A stretch of DNA of 64,000 nucleotides from Burkholderia sp052045245 (GCF_052045245.1 NZ_JBQEON010000013.1:95680-159679); one strand, 5' to 3'; numbered from the stretch's first letter, positions 8,431-18,486 are shown. Notes: generated by a model not told the origin, from the sequence alone. Made by a program: numbers and translations.

Positions 8431-10074
8431 TTACAGCGCCATGTCGGCCGACGCCTTCGCGGGGCGCGTGGGGGCCGTGCCAGTGGCCTGCGCCGGCGTC
8501 GCCATGTCGATCTTCGGCGGCGGCGACAGCTGCAGCACGTCGCTGGTATAGGTCCATTCCTCGACGACCTTCGCCGGGCCGTCGTTCAGCTTCGTCCCGT
8601 AGCTCGGCACGATCTGGCGGATCTTCTGCTGCCATTCGGGCGTCGCGACCTTGTCCTTGAACACCTTCTGCATCAGGTTCAGCATGATCGGCGCGGCCGT
8701 CGACGCGCCCGGCGATGCGCCGAGCAGGCCCGCGATGCTGCCGTCCTGCGAACTGACGATCTCGGTGCCGAGCTTCAGCACGCCGCCCCTGACCGGGTCG
8801 CGCTTGATGATCTGCACGCGCTGGCCGGCCTGCCACAGGCGCCAGTCTTCCTTCTTCGCGTCCGGGAAATATGCCTTCAGCGCGTTGAAGCGGTCGTCGT
8901 CCGACAGCATCAGCTGGCCGGCCAGATACTGGACGAGCGGGAATTCATCGACGCCCACGCGCAGCATCGGCGCGACGTTGTTCAGGTTGGTGCTCTTCGC
9001 GAGGTCGAAGTACGAGCCGTTCTTCAGGAACTTGGTCGAGAACGTCGCGAACGGCCCGAACAGGATGATCTTCTTGCCGTCGATGATCCGCGTGTCGAGG
9101 TGCGGCACCGACATCGGCGGCGAGCCGACCGACGCCTTGCCGTACGCCTTCGCGAGATGCCGCTTCACGACCTCGGGGTTGTCGGTCACGAGGAACGAGC
9201 CGCCGACCGGGAACGCGCCGTAGTCCTTCGCCTCGGGGATGCCCGACGCCTGCAGCAGGTGCAGCGCACCGCCGCCCGCGCCGATGAACACGAACTTCGC
9301 GTCGACGGCCTGCGGCGGCTCATCCGAATGCAGCTTGACCCACGACACGTGCCACGTGCCGTCCGCGTTGCGCGCGATCTCGCGCACTTCGCTCGACAGC
9401 GACAGCGTGACGTTCGGCTGCGTCTTCAGGTAGCCGACGAACTGGCGCGTGATCTCGCCGAAGTTCACGTCGGTGCCGATCGGTGTCCAGGTGGCGGCGA
9501 CCTTCTGCGAGCGGTCGCGGCCTTCCATCATGAGCGGCACCCACTGCTTGATCTGGTCGTAGTCTTCCGAATACTGCATGCCGCGGAACAGCGGGCTCGC
9601 CTGCAGCGCGTCGTAGCGCTTCTTCAGGAAGCGGACGTTGTCGTCGCCCCAGACGAAGCTCATGTGCGGCGTCGAGTTGATAAAGGCGTGCGGGTTCTTC
9701 AGCACGCCCTGCCGGACCTGCCAGGCCCAGAACTGGCGCGAGATCTGGAACGACTCGTTGATCTCGATCGCCTTCGAGATGTCGATCCTGCCGTCCGCCC
9801 TCTCCGGCGTGTAGTTCAATTCGGCCAGCGCCGAGTGGCCGGTGCCCGCGTTGTTCCAGCCGTTCGAGCTTTCCAGTGCGACGCCGTCGAGGCGCTCGAC
9901 CATCGTCATCGACCAGTCGGGCTGCAGCTCGTGCAGCCACACGCCGAGCGTCGCGCTCATGATGCCGCCGCCCACCAGCAGGACGTCGACTTTCTTCGTA
10001 TCGGCGGCATGCGCGGACGGCGCGGCGACGCACAGCGCGAGCGCCGACAGTATTACCCGTAACGTTTTGATCAC
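8431..10074 (-). CDS. mqo: Malate:quinone oxidoreductase
   Basis: 547-residue FAD enzyme that oxidises malate to oxaloacetate and passes electrons to the quinone pool at the membrane. The FAD-binding LVGGGIMS motif follows a hydrophobic N-terminus with an apparent signal sequence ending AHA. Family segments such as SSNGWNNAGTGHSALAELNY and the C-terminal GLLGASPGASTAAPIML are intact. The GTG start at 10074 has AAGGGA six bases upstream. The C-terminal tail after residue 515 is Pro/Ala-rich and variable. A TCCGGA motif array lies 80-115 bases upstream. Confidence 0.92.
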   Translation of the reverse strand: MIKTLRVILSALALCVAAPSAHAADTKKVDVLLVGGGIMSATLGVWLHELQPDWSMTMVERLDGVALESSNGWNNAGTGHSALAELNYTPERADGRIDISKAIEINESFQISRQFWAWQVRQGVLKNPHAFINSTPHMSFVWGDDNVRFLKKRYDALQASPLFRGMQYSEDYDQIKQWVPLMMEGRDRSQKVAATWTPIGTDVNFGEITRQFVGYLKTQPNVTLSLSSEVREIARNADGTWHVSWVKLHSDEPPQAVDAKFVFIGAGGGALHLLQASGIPEAKDYGAFPVGGSFLVTDNPEVVKRHLAKAYGKASVGSPPMSVPHLDTRIIDGKKIILFGPFATFSTKFLKNGSYFDLAKSTNLNNVAPMLRVGVDEFPLVQYLAGQLMLSDDDRFNALKAYFPDAKKEDWRLWQAGQRVQIIKRDPVRGGVLKLGTEIVSSQDGSIAGLLGASPGASTAAPIMLNLMQKVFKDKVATPEWQQKIRQIVPSYGTKLNDGPAKVVEEWTYTSDVLQLSPPPKIDMATPAQATGTAPTRPAKASADMAL

Positions 10075-10153
10075 AGCAGATCCCTTTTTCAACTTGGATG
10101 CATCGGTTTGCCAAGCCGCCCGGCCGAGGCGAAATCGCGGCGCGGTGCGCGGA

Positions 10154-10188
10154 TCCGGAGATCCGGATCGCGAATCCGGAATTCCGGA
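10154..10188. promoter_or_regulatory. Four TCCGGA palindromes upstream of mqo
   Basis: TCCGGA occurs at 10154, 10162, 10175 and 10183. Starts are 8, 13 and 8 bp apart, so the two pairs repeat with a 21-bp period, about two helical turns. The array is itself roughly palindromic and lies 80-115 bp before the mqo start. This is the pattern of a cooperative operator; the protein is unknown. Confidence 0.4.
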
Positions 10189-10616
10189 TCGATTGCGTTC
10201 GCCGTTGCATTTGTGCACGCAAGACCGTTGCGAAGGACACCTTCGGATCGGCTTCATGTTGTCACGCAAGCGCATGCGTCATGGTCAGGCGACGGGCGCG
10301 CAACACCTTGCTGCAAGCCTCGCCTGACGTCGCTTCAGGCTGCGTCGAAAGAGGCCGCGCGCAATGGGTTTCGGGCAGGCGGGATGGCAAGGGGCGCGTA
10401 ATATAACCGAACTCGATTATCGTGTCGCACGCGCGAAATATCCTTGTTTTCGTGGGGTTTCTTGTTTGTCCGGGTTTCCGGAATGACGGCGCGCGGAGCG
10501 GGAAAATCCGCGGGGCGCGCCGATTCGTCGGCGCGTCAGTTCAAGGCGCGACAGGAACGCACACGGCGTCGCGTCGATACTTCAACGTGATGTCGCGGCA
10601 GGGCGCCGCGACCGCG
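10189..10616. other. Non-coding stretch between mqo and the small lipoprotein gene
   Basis: No supported gene. Apart from the TCCGGA array at its edge, it holds an AT-richer segment near 10400-10460 that could carry the mqo promoter. Short open frames here have skewed, arginine-rich composition and no ribosome binding sites. Confidence 0.5.
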
Positions 10617-10937
10617 TCACTGCGCCGAACCGTTGCGGCAGAACTGCCCGTACGCCTGCGCCGAATTCGCGAACCCCTTCTGCTTCGCGAGTTCCCACGG
10701 GCGTTCGCATTGCAGCGTTTGTTCGCACCATGCGTAGCCGGCCGAGCCGATGCAGCCATGCGCGTCGCGATCGCCGCCGACGACCGGCGGCGCGGCCTGG
10801 GCGGTCTGCGAGGTTTGCGTGTCCTGCCCGGCGACATCGGGCGGGAGTGGGGAGACAGGCTGCGTCGCGCATGCGCTCAATGCACACACGAATGCGATCG
10901 TGGCGGCAAGCGACGCGGAAGGAATGAATCGTTTCAT
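10617..10937 (-). CDS. Small cysteine-rich lipoprotein of unknown function
   Basis: 106-residue predicted lipoprotein. The ATG at 10937 has GGAG a few bases upstream. The lipobox is ALSAC (Cys23), followed by a Pro/Gln/Ala linker to about residue 55. The C-terminal domain has four cysteines in the pattern GCIGSAGYAWCEQTLQCERP plus FC at 99-100, suggesting two disulfides. It sits 61 bases downstream of the Lrp-type gene on the same strand. I do not know the function of this domain. Confidence 0.7.
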   Translation of the reverse strand: MKRFIPSASLAATIAFVCALSACATQPVSPLPPDVAGQDTQTSQTAQAAPPVVGGDRDAHGCIGSAGYAWCEQTLQCERPWELAKQKGFANSAQAYGQFCRNGSAQ

Positions 10938-10998
10938 AACGTAGCGCTCCATGGGATGACGATCGGCCGCGGAAGCCCGTGCACGATCGGAGTGGCGT

Positions 10999-11487
10999 TC
11001 ACGCATCCGGCACCGGCACGCGTGACGAGAACTTGACCTCGCGCAGCGCGAGGCTCGACTGGATCGACGACACGCCGGCCTGCTTGCGCAGCACGTGTTC
11101 GACGAATTCCGCATACGCGTCGAGATCGGTGGCGACGACCTGCAGGATGTAGTCGGCCGCGCCGGTGATCTTGTGGCACGACGTCACTTCGTCGTGACGC
11201 CGCATCACGTCCTCGAAGTGATCCGAATCCTGACCCGAATGCATGTTGAAGGTGACCTGCACGAATGCGAACACGTTCATCCCGAGCGTGCGCCGGTCGA
11301 GGTTGGCCTGGTAGCCGGTGATCACGCCTTCGTCCTCGAGCCGCTTGCGCCGCCGCCAGCACGGCGTGACGCTCAATGACAGCCGTTCGCCGAGCGTCGC
11401 GTTCGATAGCGCGCCGTCTTCCTGCAGCAGGCGGAGCATCGCGCGGTCGACGCCGTCCAGTTCCACCGAAGCGCGATTTTTGCTCAT
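10999..11487 (-). CDS. Lrp/AsnC-family transcriptional regulator
   Basis: 162-residue regulator with an N-terminal winged HTH (LDGVDRAMLRLLQEDGALSNATL, then LSLSVTPCWRRRKRLEDEGVI) and a C-terminal RAM ligand-binding domain (ADYILQVVATDLDAY). The start at 11487 fits the family; a frame extension upstream is ignored. It diverges from the acetylpolyamine amidohydrolase-like gene across 125 bp, so it probably senses an amino acid or polyamine-related compound and controls that gene and the binding protein after it. The regulatory link is inferred from layout only. Confidence 0.88.
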   Translation of the reverse strand: MSKNRASVELDGVDRAMLRLLQEDGALSNATLGERLSLSVTPCWRRRKRLEDEGVITGYQANLDRRTLGMNVFAFVQVTFNMHSGQDSDHFEDVMRRHDEVTSCHKITGAADYILQVVATDLDAYAEFVEHVLRKQAGVSSIQSSLALREVKFSSRVPVPDA

Positions 11488-11612
11488 TCCAGGGACTCCG
11501 TAGACGGTTTTCTCAAAATTGTACGAAACGAGGAGGCGAAAAGCAAAGCTATTGCCAGCCAGCGTCAATAGACTGTTGCCACCCCTCACAGCCTTCACTG
11601 CAACGGTCCACC

Positions 11613-12650
<1,038 letters not shown>

Positions 12651-12719
12651 GCGCATCGCATTGCCTGCATCAACGACGGTCCTGATCACGAACCCGGAGC
12701 GACAAGGAAGGAGACGAAC

Positions 12720-13865
12720 ATGAATCGGCATCAGAAGAAGACGGCATGCGCAACCGCGGCCGCGCTGGCATGTGCATGGCTGGCGCTGCCCGCGCACGCG
12801 GACGAGATCGTGCGCATCGGGCACGTCGCGCCGCTGACCGGCGCGATCGCGCATCTCGGCAAGGACAGCGAGAACGGCGCGCGGCTCGCGGTCGAGGAGA
12901 TCAACGCGAAGGGGCTCGTGATCGGCGGCAAGAAGGTCACGCTGCAGCTCGACGCGCAGGACGACGCGGGCGATCCGCGCACCGCGACGCAGGTCGCGCA
13001 GCGGCTCGTCGATGACAAGGTGGTCGGCGTCGTCGGCCATCACAACTCGGGCACGTCGATTCCGGCGTCGCGCGTGTATCGCGACGGCGGCGTCGTGCAG
13101 ATCTCGCAGGCCGCGACCAACCCGATGTATACGCAGCAGGGCTTCAAGACCACCTATCGCGTGGTCGCGACCGACGCGCAGCAGGGGCCCGCGCTGGCCG
13201 CCTACGCGGCGAAGAACATGGGGATCAGGACGGTTGCCGTGATCGACGATTCGACCGCGTACGGGCAAGGTCTCGCGACCGAGTTCGAGAAGGCGGCGAA
13301 GGCGTCCGGGATGAAGGTGATCTCGCGCGACGCGACCAACGACAAGGCGATCGACTTCCGCGCGATTCTCACGAAGGTCAAGGGCGAGAACCCCGACGCG
13401 ATCATGTACGGCGGGATGGATGCCACCGGCGGCCCGCTCGCGAAGCAGGCGCGCCAGCTCGGCCTGCGCGCGAAGATCCTCGCCGGCGACGGCGTGTGCT
13501 CGACCGACCTGCCGAAGCTCGCGGGCCCGGCGTCGGACAACGTCGTGTGTTCGGAGGCCGGCATCGCGCTCGAGAAGATGCCGGGCGGCGCGGCGTTCGT
13601 GAAGCGCTATGAAGCCCGCTACCACCAGCCGATGCAGGTGTATGCGCCGTTCTCGTACGACGCGGTGTACATCATCGTCGACGCGATGAAGCGCGCGAAC
13701 TCGACGGACCCGGCCAAGGTGCTGGCCGCGATGCCGGTCACCGACTATCGCGGCGTGATCGGCGAAACGAGCTTCACGCCGCAGGGCGACCTGAAGCACG
13801 GCGCGATCTCGGTGTTCACGTACAGGAGCGGCAAGAAAGCGCTGCTCGATATTGTGAAGATGTGA
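12720..13865 (+). CDS. Branched-chain amino acid-type ABC substrate-binding protein
   Basis: 381-residue type 1 periplasmic binding protein of the LivJ/LivK family. Signal peptide of about 27 residues ends AHA|DE. Motifs: VAPLTGAIAHLGKDSENGA, GVVGHHNSGTSIPASRVY and a C-terminal domain with YAPFSYDAVYIIVDAM. A strong AAGGAGA box precedes the ATG. No permease or ATPase follows, so it must share a transporter encoded elsewhere or act as an orphan. Its place after a polyamine amidohydrolase-like gene hints at a nitrogenous ligand. Confidence 0.88.
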   Translation: MNRHQKKTACATAAALACAWLALPAHADEIVRIGHVAPLTGAIAHLGKDSENGARLAVEEINAKGLVIGGKKVTLQLDAQDDAGDPRTATQVAQRLVDDKVVGVVGHHNSGTSIPASRVYRDGGVVQISQAATNPMYTQQGFKTTYRVVATDAQQGPALAAYAAKNMGIRTVAVIDDSTAYGQGLATEFEKAAKASGMKVISRDATNDKAIDFRAILTKVKGENPDAIMYGGMDATGGPLAKQARQLGLRAKILAGDGVCSTDLPKLAGPASDNVVCSEAGIALEKMPGGAAFVKRYEARYHQPMQVYAPFSYDAVYIIVDAMKRANSTDPAKVLAAMPVTDYRGVIGETSFTPQGDLKHGAISVFTYRSGKKALLDIVKM

Positions 13866-13924
13866 CGCGGACGGGGCGTGCGGCCGCGCGGCGTCGCGGT
13901 CGTGTGCCCCGTTGCCGTTTGCCG

Positions 13925-14803
13925 TTACGACGCCTGAACGCGGCGCGGGTCGGCCTGCCGGGCCGACTGTTCGGCGTCGTGCACGATATGCAGCTCGCGC
14001 GTGCGGATCGGCAGCGCACAGTCCGCATCGGCGAGCGTCTTGCGCACCTGGCGCGCGAGGCGCCAGCGCATCGCCCAGAACGTGTCGGTGTGCGTCCATA
14101 CGCGCATGTTCGCGATTGCCGTGCTGTCGTCGAAGCGCATCACCATCACGTCCGGCGCCGGATCCTTCAGCACGTCGGGATCGGCCAGCGCCAGCGCGCG
14201 CAGCGCGTCGAGCGCGCGATCGATGTCGTCGTGCACGGACACTTCCACCTCGAGGTCGAGACGGCGCGTCGGATTGCGCGTGTAGTTGCGGATCGCGCTG
14301 CCCCACAGCGCGCTGTTCGGCACGTATTCGCAGATGCCGTCCGGCTTCGTCAGCCGCGTCATGAAGAGTCCGACTTCGTCCACCGTCCCCGCGACACCCG
14401 TGCCGCCGTCGATGTAGTCGCCCACCTTGAACGGCCGCAGCAGCAACAGCATGATGCCGGCCGCGATGTTCTGCATCGTGCCTTGCAGCGCGAGCCCGAT
14501 CGCGAGGCCGGCCGCGCCGAGCACCGCGACGATGCTCGCGGTCTGGATGCCGAGTTGCGACAGCGCGCCGACGATCGCGACGATGCGGATGCCCCAGACG
14601 GCGACGTCGCAGAGGATCGGCCGCAGCGTGTCGTCGACGCGCTCCTTGTTCGAGAGCAGCCGGTTCAGCCAGTTGCCGATGCGTTTCGACAGCCACCAGC
14701 CGGCGACGAGCAGCGCGAGGCCGGCGCAGAGCCTGAGCGAAAGCGTGGACAACGCGTTCCACAGGAACGTCCAGCGTTCCGGATGAAGATGATCGAGAAA
14801 CAT
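13925..14803 (-). CDS. MscS-type mechanosensitive channel
   Basis: 292-residue small-conductance mechanosensitive channel. Three transmembrane segments occupy about residues 20-115. The pore helix and following loop are recognisable (LGAAGLAIGLALQGTMQNIA, then LLLLRPFKVGDYI). A beta domain and alpha/beta cytoplasmic cage follow. Length matches E. coli MscS (286). The ATG at 14803 was chosen because the upstream extension is arginine-rich and non-membrane. Convergent with the binding protein gene. Confidence 0.9.
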   Translation of the reverse strand: MFLDHLHPERWTFLWNALSTLSLRLCAGLALLVAGWWLSKRIGNWLNRLLSNKERVDDTLRPILCDVAVWGIRIVAIVGALSQLGIQTASIVAVLGAAGLAIGLALQGTMQNIAAGIMLLLLRPFKVGDYIDGGTGVAGTVDEVGLFMTRLTKPDGICEYVPNSALWGSAIRNYTRNPTRRLDLEVEVSVHDDIDRALDALRALALADPDVLKDPAPDVMVMRFDDSTAIANMRVWTHTDTFWAMRWRLARQVRKTLADADCALPIRTRELHIVHDAEQSARQADPRRVQAS

Positions 14804-15132
14804 GACGGGATTCCGGTTCGAAGATACAGGTCGCGACGCGCGGCACGCTCGCCGTGGTCGGACGGGCATGCGCGCATGCGCGGGCAGCCCTCGACTGTAC
14901 ACGCCATGTGTGGTTGCGCGCGATTGTCCGGGGGCGGATCTCACGCGTATTCACGGTGAAAATCGCTATTTCAGTCGAGTACTAAGCGGATATATAAACA
15001 AATAGGATTTGTCTTATTCATCGAGGTCGGCCATGCCGATACACTCGTTTCCAGGCTACCGGATCGCGATGAACGTTCCTCCGCGATACCCGGTTCTTTT
15101 CCAGCTTTTCATTGATAGCGAGTGACGACGCG
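14804..15132. other. Intergenic region between mscS and the M23 peptidase gene
   Basis: No gene seen. An AT-rich patch at about 14960-15020 contrasts with its surroundings and is the likely site of promoters for the divergent genes. Confidence 0.5.
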
Positions 15133-16503
15133 ATGCGGTTCGACCTGTGTTTACGTCTCGCACGCGAACAAGGTCCGTCCGCGCAATGCGGCGCCATCCG
15201 CTTTCCGATGCGCCGCGCGCTTGCACGCGGTGTCGTGGCGGCGGCGTGGCTTGCCGGCACGCAGGGCGCGATGGCGCAGGCGTCCTCGGATGCCGAGCCG
15301 TTCACGCCCGCGGTGGCGCAAGCGGCCGACCTTGTCGACGTGCCTTTTTTCAATTCCGCCCGGACTGTCTGGGGCGGCTTGCTTGCATCGGCATCGGTGG
15401 CGGGCGTCGCACCGGATTTGCCGGCGGCGCGTGTGCATGCCGATGCGTACCCCGGCATGTTCGTCGTGCGTGCCGGCGCCTGCACGCCGTACATCGTCCT
15501 CTGCGATGCGGCACGTGGCGCGATCGAGCGCCACTACGCGGGGCGCTTCGATTATGGTTTTGCGTCGCCGCTGCCCGCGGTCGGCGTGCCGTCGGTGGCC
15601 GGGCCGCGTCATGCCGATCTGGCCTCCGCCGAGCCGTTCGTGCTTGCGGAGCCGGAAAGCGGCGTGCGAGCCGGTGCGATCACCGGCAGCCTGCGTGCGT
15701 CGCTTGCGCGCGCCGAACTGCCGGCCGGCGTTGCCGCGCAGGTCACGCGCATGCTGGCCGGTCGAATCGATGTGACGCAGCGCGGCACCGCGGGCGATAC
15801 TTTCCGCGTGGCCTTCGAGCCGGACGGCGATGCAGCGCGGCCGGGCCGCCCGCGTGTGACCGCGCTCGATATCCGCTTTCGCGGCCAGCGTGTCGCGGCG
15901 GTGTGGTTTTCGCCGGAAGCGGGCGCGTCGGGCGCCTACTACGATCTCAACGGCGCGCCGCTCGCCGGCACGCGGTTCGCGATTCCCGTCAGCGCAACGC
16001 GCACCAGTTCGCGTTTCGGTGCGCGCGTGCATCCGGTGAGCGGTGCGCGTCACGTGCATTCCGGCGTCGATCTCGCCGCGCCGACGGGCCGGGCGGTCCA
16101 TGCGTCGGCGCGCGGTGTCGTGTCGTTCATCGGCACCGAGCCGGGCGGCTACGGCAAGTACGTCGTGGTGCGTCATGCCGAAGGCTATGCGTCGTATTAC
16201 GCACATCTGTCCGCGTTCGAACCGTCGCTGCGCACCGGCATGCGGATCGCGCGCGGCCAGCGGGTCGGCGCCGTCGGCAGCACCGGGACGGCCACCGGTC
16301 CGCACCTGCACTTCGAGGTGCGGCGGAACAATCGCCCGATCGATCCGGTCGCGCTGGTGCACGCGACGAATGCCGCCGTGCTGAAGGGGCAGCAGCGCGT
16401 GGCGTTCAACCGCGTGGCGCGTGACGCGACCACGCGACTCGCATCGGCCGCAGGGTCGCCGCCGGTGGCGATGTCGAAGCCGGTGGTGGCGCGGGCAGGC
16501 TGA
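15133..16503 (+). CDS. Secreted M23 (LytM-type) peptidase
   Basis: 456 residues from this start. An internal ATG at 15208 gives a cleaner signal peptide (MRRALARGVVAAAW, cleavage near AMA|QA) and may be the real start. The C-terminal M23 domain has SRFGARVHPVSGARHVHSGVDLAAP (zinc His and Asp) and HLHFEVR (second zinc motif), so the catalytic residues are complete. It should cleave peptidoglycan cross-links or activate amidases in the periplasm. The middle region (residues about 120-260) is the non-catalytic OapA/NlpD-like part. Stands alone. Confidence 0.87.
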   Translation: MRFDLCLRLAREQGPSAQCGAIRFPMRRALARGVVAAAWLAGTQGAMAQASSDAEPFTPAVAQAADLVDVPFFNSARTVWGGLLASASVAGVAPDLPAARVHADAYPGMFVVRAGACTPYIVLCDAARGAIERHYAGRFDYGFASPLPAVGVPSVAGPRHADLASAEPFVLAEPESGVRAGAITGSLRASLARAELPAGVAAQVTRMLAGRIDVTQRGTAGDTFRVAFEPDGDAARPGRPRVTALDIRFRGQRVAAVWFSPEAGASGAYYDLNGAPLAGTRFAIPVSATRTSSRFGARVHPVSGARHVHSGVDLAAPTGRAVHASARGVVSFIGTEPGGYGKYVVVRHAEGYASYYAHLSAFEPSLRTGMRIARGQRVGAVGSTGTATGPHLHFEVRRNNRPIDPVALVHATNAAVLKGQQRVAFNRVARDATTRLASAAGSPPVAMSKPVVARAG

Positions 16504-16591
16504 TCGGCGCGCGCATTGACGAGCATTGACGAGGCCGGCTGCGCCGGCCGGCATCGTCGTGTGCGCGCATCGGTGCATGCACGATTCGCAA

Positions 16592-16619
16592 CGCTTGCCG
16601 CTTGCCGCTTGCCGCTTGC
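16592..16619. repeat. Four tandem copies of the heptamer CGCTTGC
   Basis: Perfect 7-bp tandem array just beyond the stop of the gene at 16638. A likely variable-number repeat between strains; no function is visible. Confidence 0.7.
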
Positions 16620-16637
16620 CGCGCTCGATCGCCCCCG

Positions 16638-17099
16638 TCACCTGCCGGTTGCCGGCGCAATCGGCGAGCGTCTCCCGGTGGCGACGTGGTGCCGCAGGCG
16701 CTCCCGGGCCGCCAGATATCGGTGCCCGGTAATCGCGGCAAGCTGATGGTCGTGAATCAGCAGGATGCGTCCGACCGCTTCGGGCTCCTGGTCGACCAAC
16801 CGGCAACAGGCGCCTCTGTCCACGCGCGCGACGCAGGCATGCAGCGCGTGTTCCGCACGCCGGAAAGGCTCGGCAGTCGAATCGATCGAAGTCGTATCGC
16901 GCAGGAAAAACGCCATATAGACCACGCGTACCAGGCTGCCGACCTGATCGAGACTGCCGCTGCCCGTCGTCACGGTCTCCAGCGCCAGATGATGGGCCAG
17001 CGACAAGGTGCGCACCTTGTCGGGCGGCAGCGGCATCAACAGGTGCCGGGTCCCCCCGCGACGGCCCAGCCACTGCATCAGAGCCTTGCCTGCTGGCAT
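16638..17099 (-). CDS. Hypothetical protein, helical, unknown function
   Basis: 153-residue soluble protein without signal or membrane segment. The ATG at 17099 has a good AGAGGA box. Composition is normal, with mostly amphipathic helices (LSLAHHLALETV, VRVVYMAFFLRD, RAEHALHACVARVDRG). It recalls a family of Burkholderia proteins of similar size, but I know no function. It lies 94 bp downstream of the lectin remnant on the same strand, separated from it by a hairpin. A real gene on start and codon quality. Confidence 0.65.
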   Translation of the reverse strand: MPAGKALMQWLGRRGGTRHLLMPLPPDKVRTLSLAHHLALETVTTGSGSLDQVGSLVRVVYMAFFLRDTTSIDSTAEPFRRAEHALHACVARVDRGACCRLVDQEPEAVGRILLIHDHQLAAITGHRYLAARERLRHHVATGRRSPIAPATGR

Positions 17100-17140
17100 C
17101 GTTTCCTCTTCAATTTCGTCAATCTCGGAGCAACAACGGA

Positions 17141-17170
17141 AATCGCCGGGTGAGTCGACACCCGGCGATT
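17141..17170 (-). terminator. Hairpin after the lectin remnant
   Basis: Perfect 12-bp stem (AATCGCCGGGTG / CACCCGGCGATT) with a 6-base loop, 24 bases past the end of the lectin remnant. The T-tract is weak on the minus strand (TTCCGTTGTT), so termination may be partial. Confidence 0.55.
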
Positions 17171-17193
17171 GCGTTCCCGGAGACAGTTAAGCA

Positions 17194-17495
17194 TCAGGTG
17201 TTGTCGTCGACAAAGACTTTGATCGTCTGCTGCGCGGACGAATTGACGAGCGCCGTCACGCCGAACGGGATGTTCGGCGGCAGGTTGAAGATACCGTCGC
17301 GTTCGCCGCCGCCGGTTGAACGGGCTGCGGCGTCGCCTTCGAGAGGTGATAAGCGGCCGGTTCCTTGCTGTCGCCGATGAACAATTTGATGTGCTGCTGT
17401 TCGGCGGCATTCGCAAAGAAAATCGCACGGAAATCGGTGTTCGGCGGAATCGAAAACTCGCCGGCGCGATTCGAGGACGTTTGAGAGTCGGCCAT
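17194..17495 (-). pseudogene. Degraded BC2L/PA-IIL-type lectin gene
   Basis: The first about 50 residues (MADSQTSSNRAGEFSIPPN, then AIFFANAAEQQHIKLFIGDS) match what I recall of the N-terminus of BC2L-A, the Burkholderia fucose/mannose lectin of the LecB family. After a frame change near 17325 a second lectin-like N-terminal segment follows (GIFNLPPNIPFGVTALVNSS). The gene then stops at VDDNT. The calcium- and sugar-binding loop that ends these lectins (an EDG-DYND type motif) is absent, so it should not bind sugar. An ideal AGGAGG box precedes the ATG at 17495. It looks like a deletion fusion of two lectin genes plus a 1-base shift next to GCG repeats. Confidence 0.7.
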
Positions 17496-18165
17496 GCTTT
17501 CCTCCTGGAGGTCGATGGACAAGGCGCTTTACCGTGTCGCGCAAACGTTTGCCTTTTCAAGCACGGTTCGACCAGCATGGCGGAAAATAAATAAAAAAAT
17601 ATTCGAATGGGAATGAAAATTGTTCAGTAAATCGGGGATTGAGATGATCTGATCAACTATCTCTGGTTCAAAGAATTGTCATTCGAGATATTCGGGAAAC
17701 TATATCGAAGTGTGTCGCGCCTTATTTGAATAATGGCCGGGGGCGCAGGCGGGTGTGGCGGGGGAGGAACCGGCTTCGGCGCGGACGCTCGGCGCTCGCA
17801 TATGGCAGCGTGTTGTTTCAACATCAGTGTCTCTGTCGTGGCCGCGCCCACCGGCCACCACCGAACGCCCACGCCGAAGCCGGATCGCAACGGAGGGGTG
17901 CGGCGCCGGCGAAGCATGGTGACCGGCTCACTCCGAACTTGAACAGGGCACTTCACCGGCACCGCACCCGGAGAAGCATAGCGGCCGGTTGTCGCCGCGC
18001 CTATCGGACGAGGCTGATTTTTGCACGGGATCGTGCGGCGTGCTGGCGGCCGGGCGCGGCCGCAGTCATGCATTTCCTTGATTGCACTTGTTCCTGACGC
18101 TGCCTCATGCGAGCACCGGCGCGCTTCCGGCTGCCGCGCACTTCCTTTCCCGGCGCGGCCGATCG
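17496..18165. other. Long non-coding region with AT-rich part and a Burkholderia-style repeat
   Basis: 17580-17720 is strongly AT-rich, including a run of A/T near 17590-17610, and is the likely promoter of the lectin gene. The rest is GC-rich. At 17840-17862 is a 23-bp sequence that recurs inverted at 20328-20350 with one mismatch. No supported gene. Confidence 0.5.
17840..17862 (-). repeat. Dispersed repeat copy A
   Basis: On the minus strand this reads GGTGGTGGCCGGTGGGCGCG and then GCC. It matches 22 of 23 bases of the copy at 20328-20350 on the opposite strand. Both copies lie in non-coding DNA. Confidence 0.5.
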
Positions 18166-18486
18166 TCAGACCGAAGCCGTAATCCCCGCCGACCGAGCCT
18201 GTCCCGCAGGCCGTACGACAATTTCCACATGCTGATCAAACGACACGAGCGTCCGCATCAGCAGATCGAGTGAAACGTTCCTGAGCCGCTCGCGCTGCTC
18301 GGGCGTGACCACCGGACGGGCCATGTCCGCGAGCGCCGCGACCTCGTCCTCGCTCAAGCCCTGCGACACGATCAATGCGTTGAGCTTCAGCACCAGCGTG
18401 GATTTGGCCGACAGTTCTCCGGCGTCGTCGAGACCGACGTCGAGCGGAGCGTGATAGGCGCGTTGATACGAGTCGTTGCGATTCAT
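18166..18486 (-). CDS. Small HTH/XRE-type antitoxin-like protein
   Basis: 106-residue protein. Residues 28-75 (STLVLKLNALIVSQGLSEDE to PEQRERLRNVSLDLLMRTL) and the end of the domain (FDQHVEIVVRP) resemble the HTH_37 group of Xre antitoxins, although the recognition helix region is unusual. The ATG at 18486 has GGAG upstream and overlaps the stop of a 43-codon frame. No toxin homologue is recognisable beside it. It could be an orphan antitoxin or a regulator. Confidence 0.65.
   Translation of the reverse strand: MNRNDSYQRAYHAPLDVGLDDAGELSAKSTLVLKLNALIVSQGLSEDEVAALADMARPVVTPEQRERLRNVSLDLLMRTLVSFDQHVEIVVRPAGQARSAGITASV

Noticed and set aside
8065..10062. 665-codon open frame opposite mqo
   Set aside because: Mqo motifs and length on the minus strand are decisive.
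10169..10190. Reading the TCCGGA cluster as a terminator of mqo or of the lipoprotein gene
   Set aside because: It lies upstream of mqo, has no T-tract, and the periodic spacing suits an operator better.
17657..18073. 138-codon frame upstream of the lectin remnant
   Set aside because: Composition and overlap with the dispersed repeat indicate non-coding repeat DNA.
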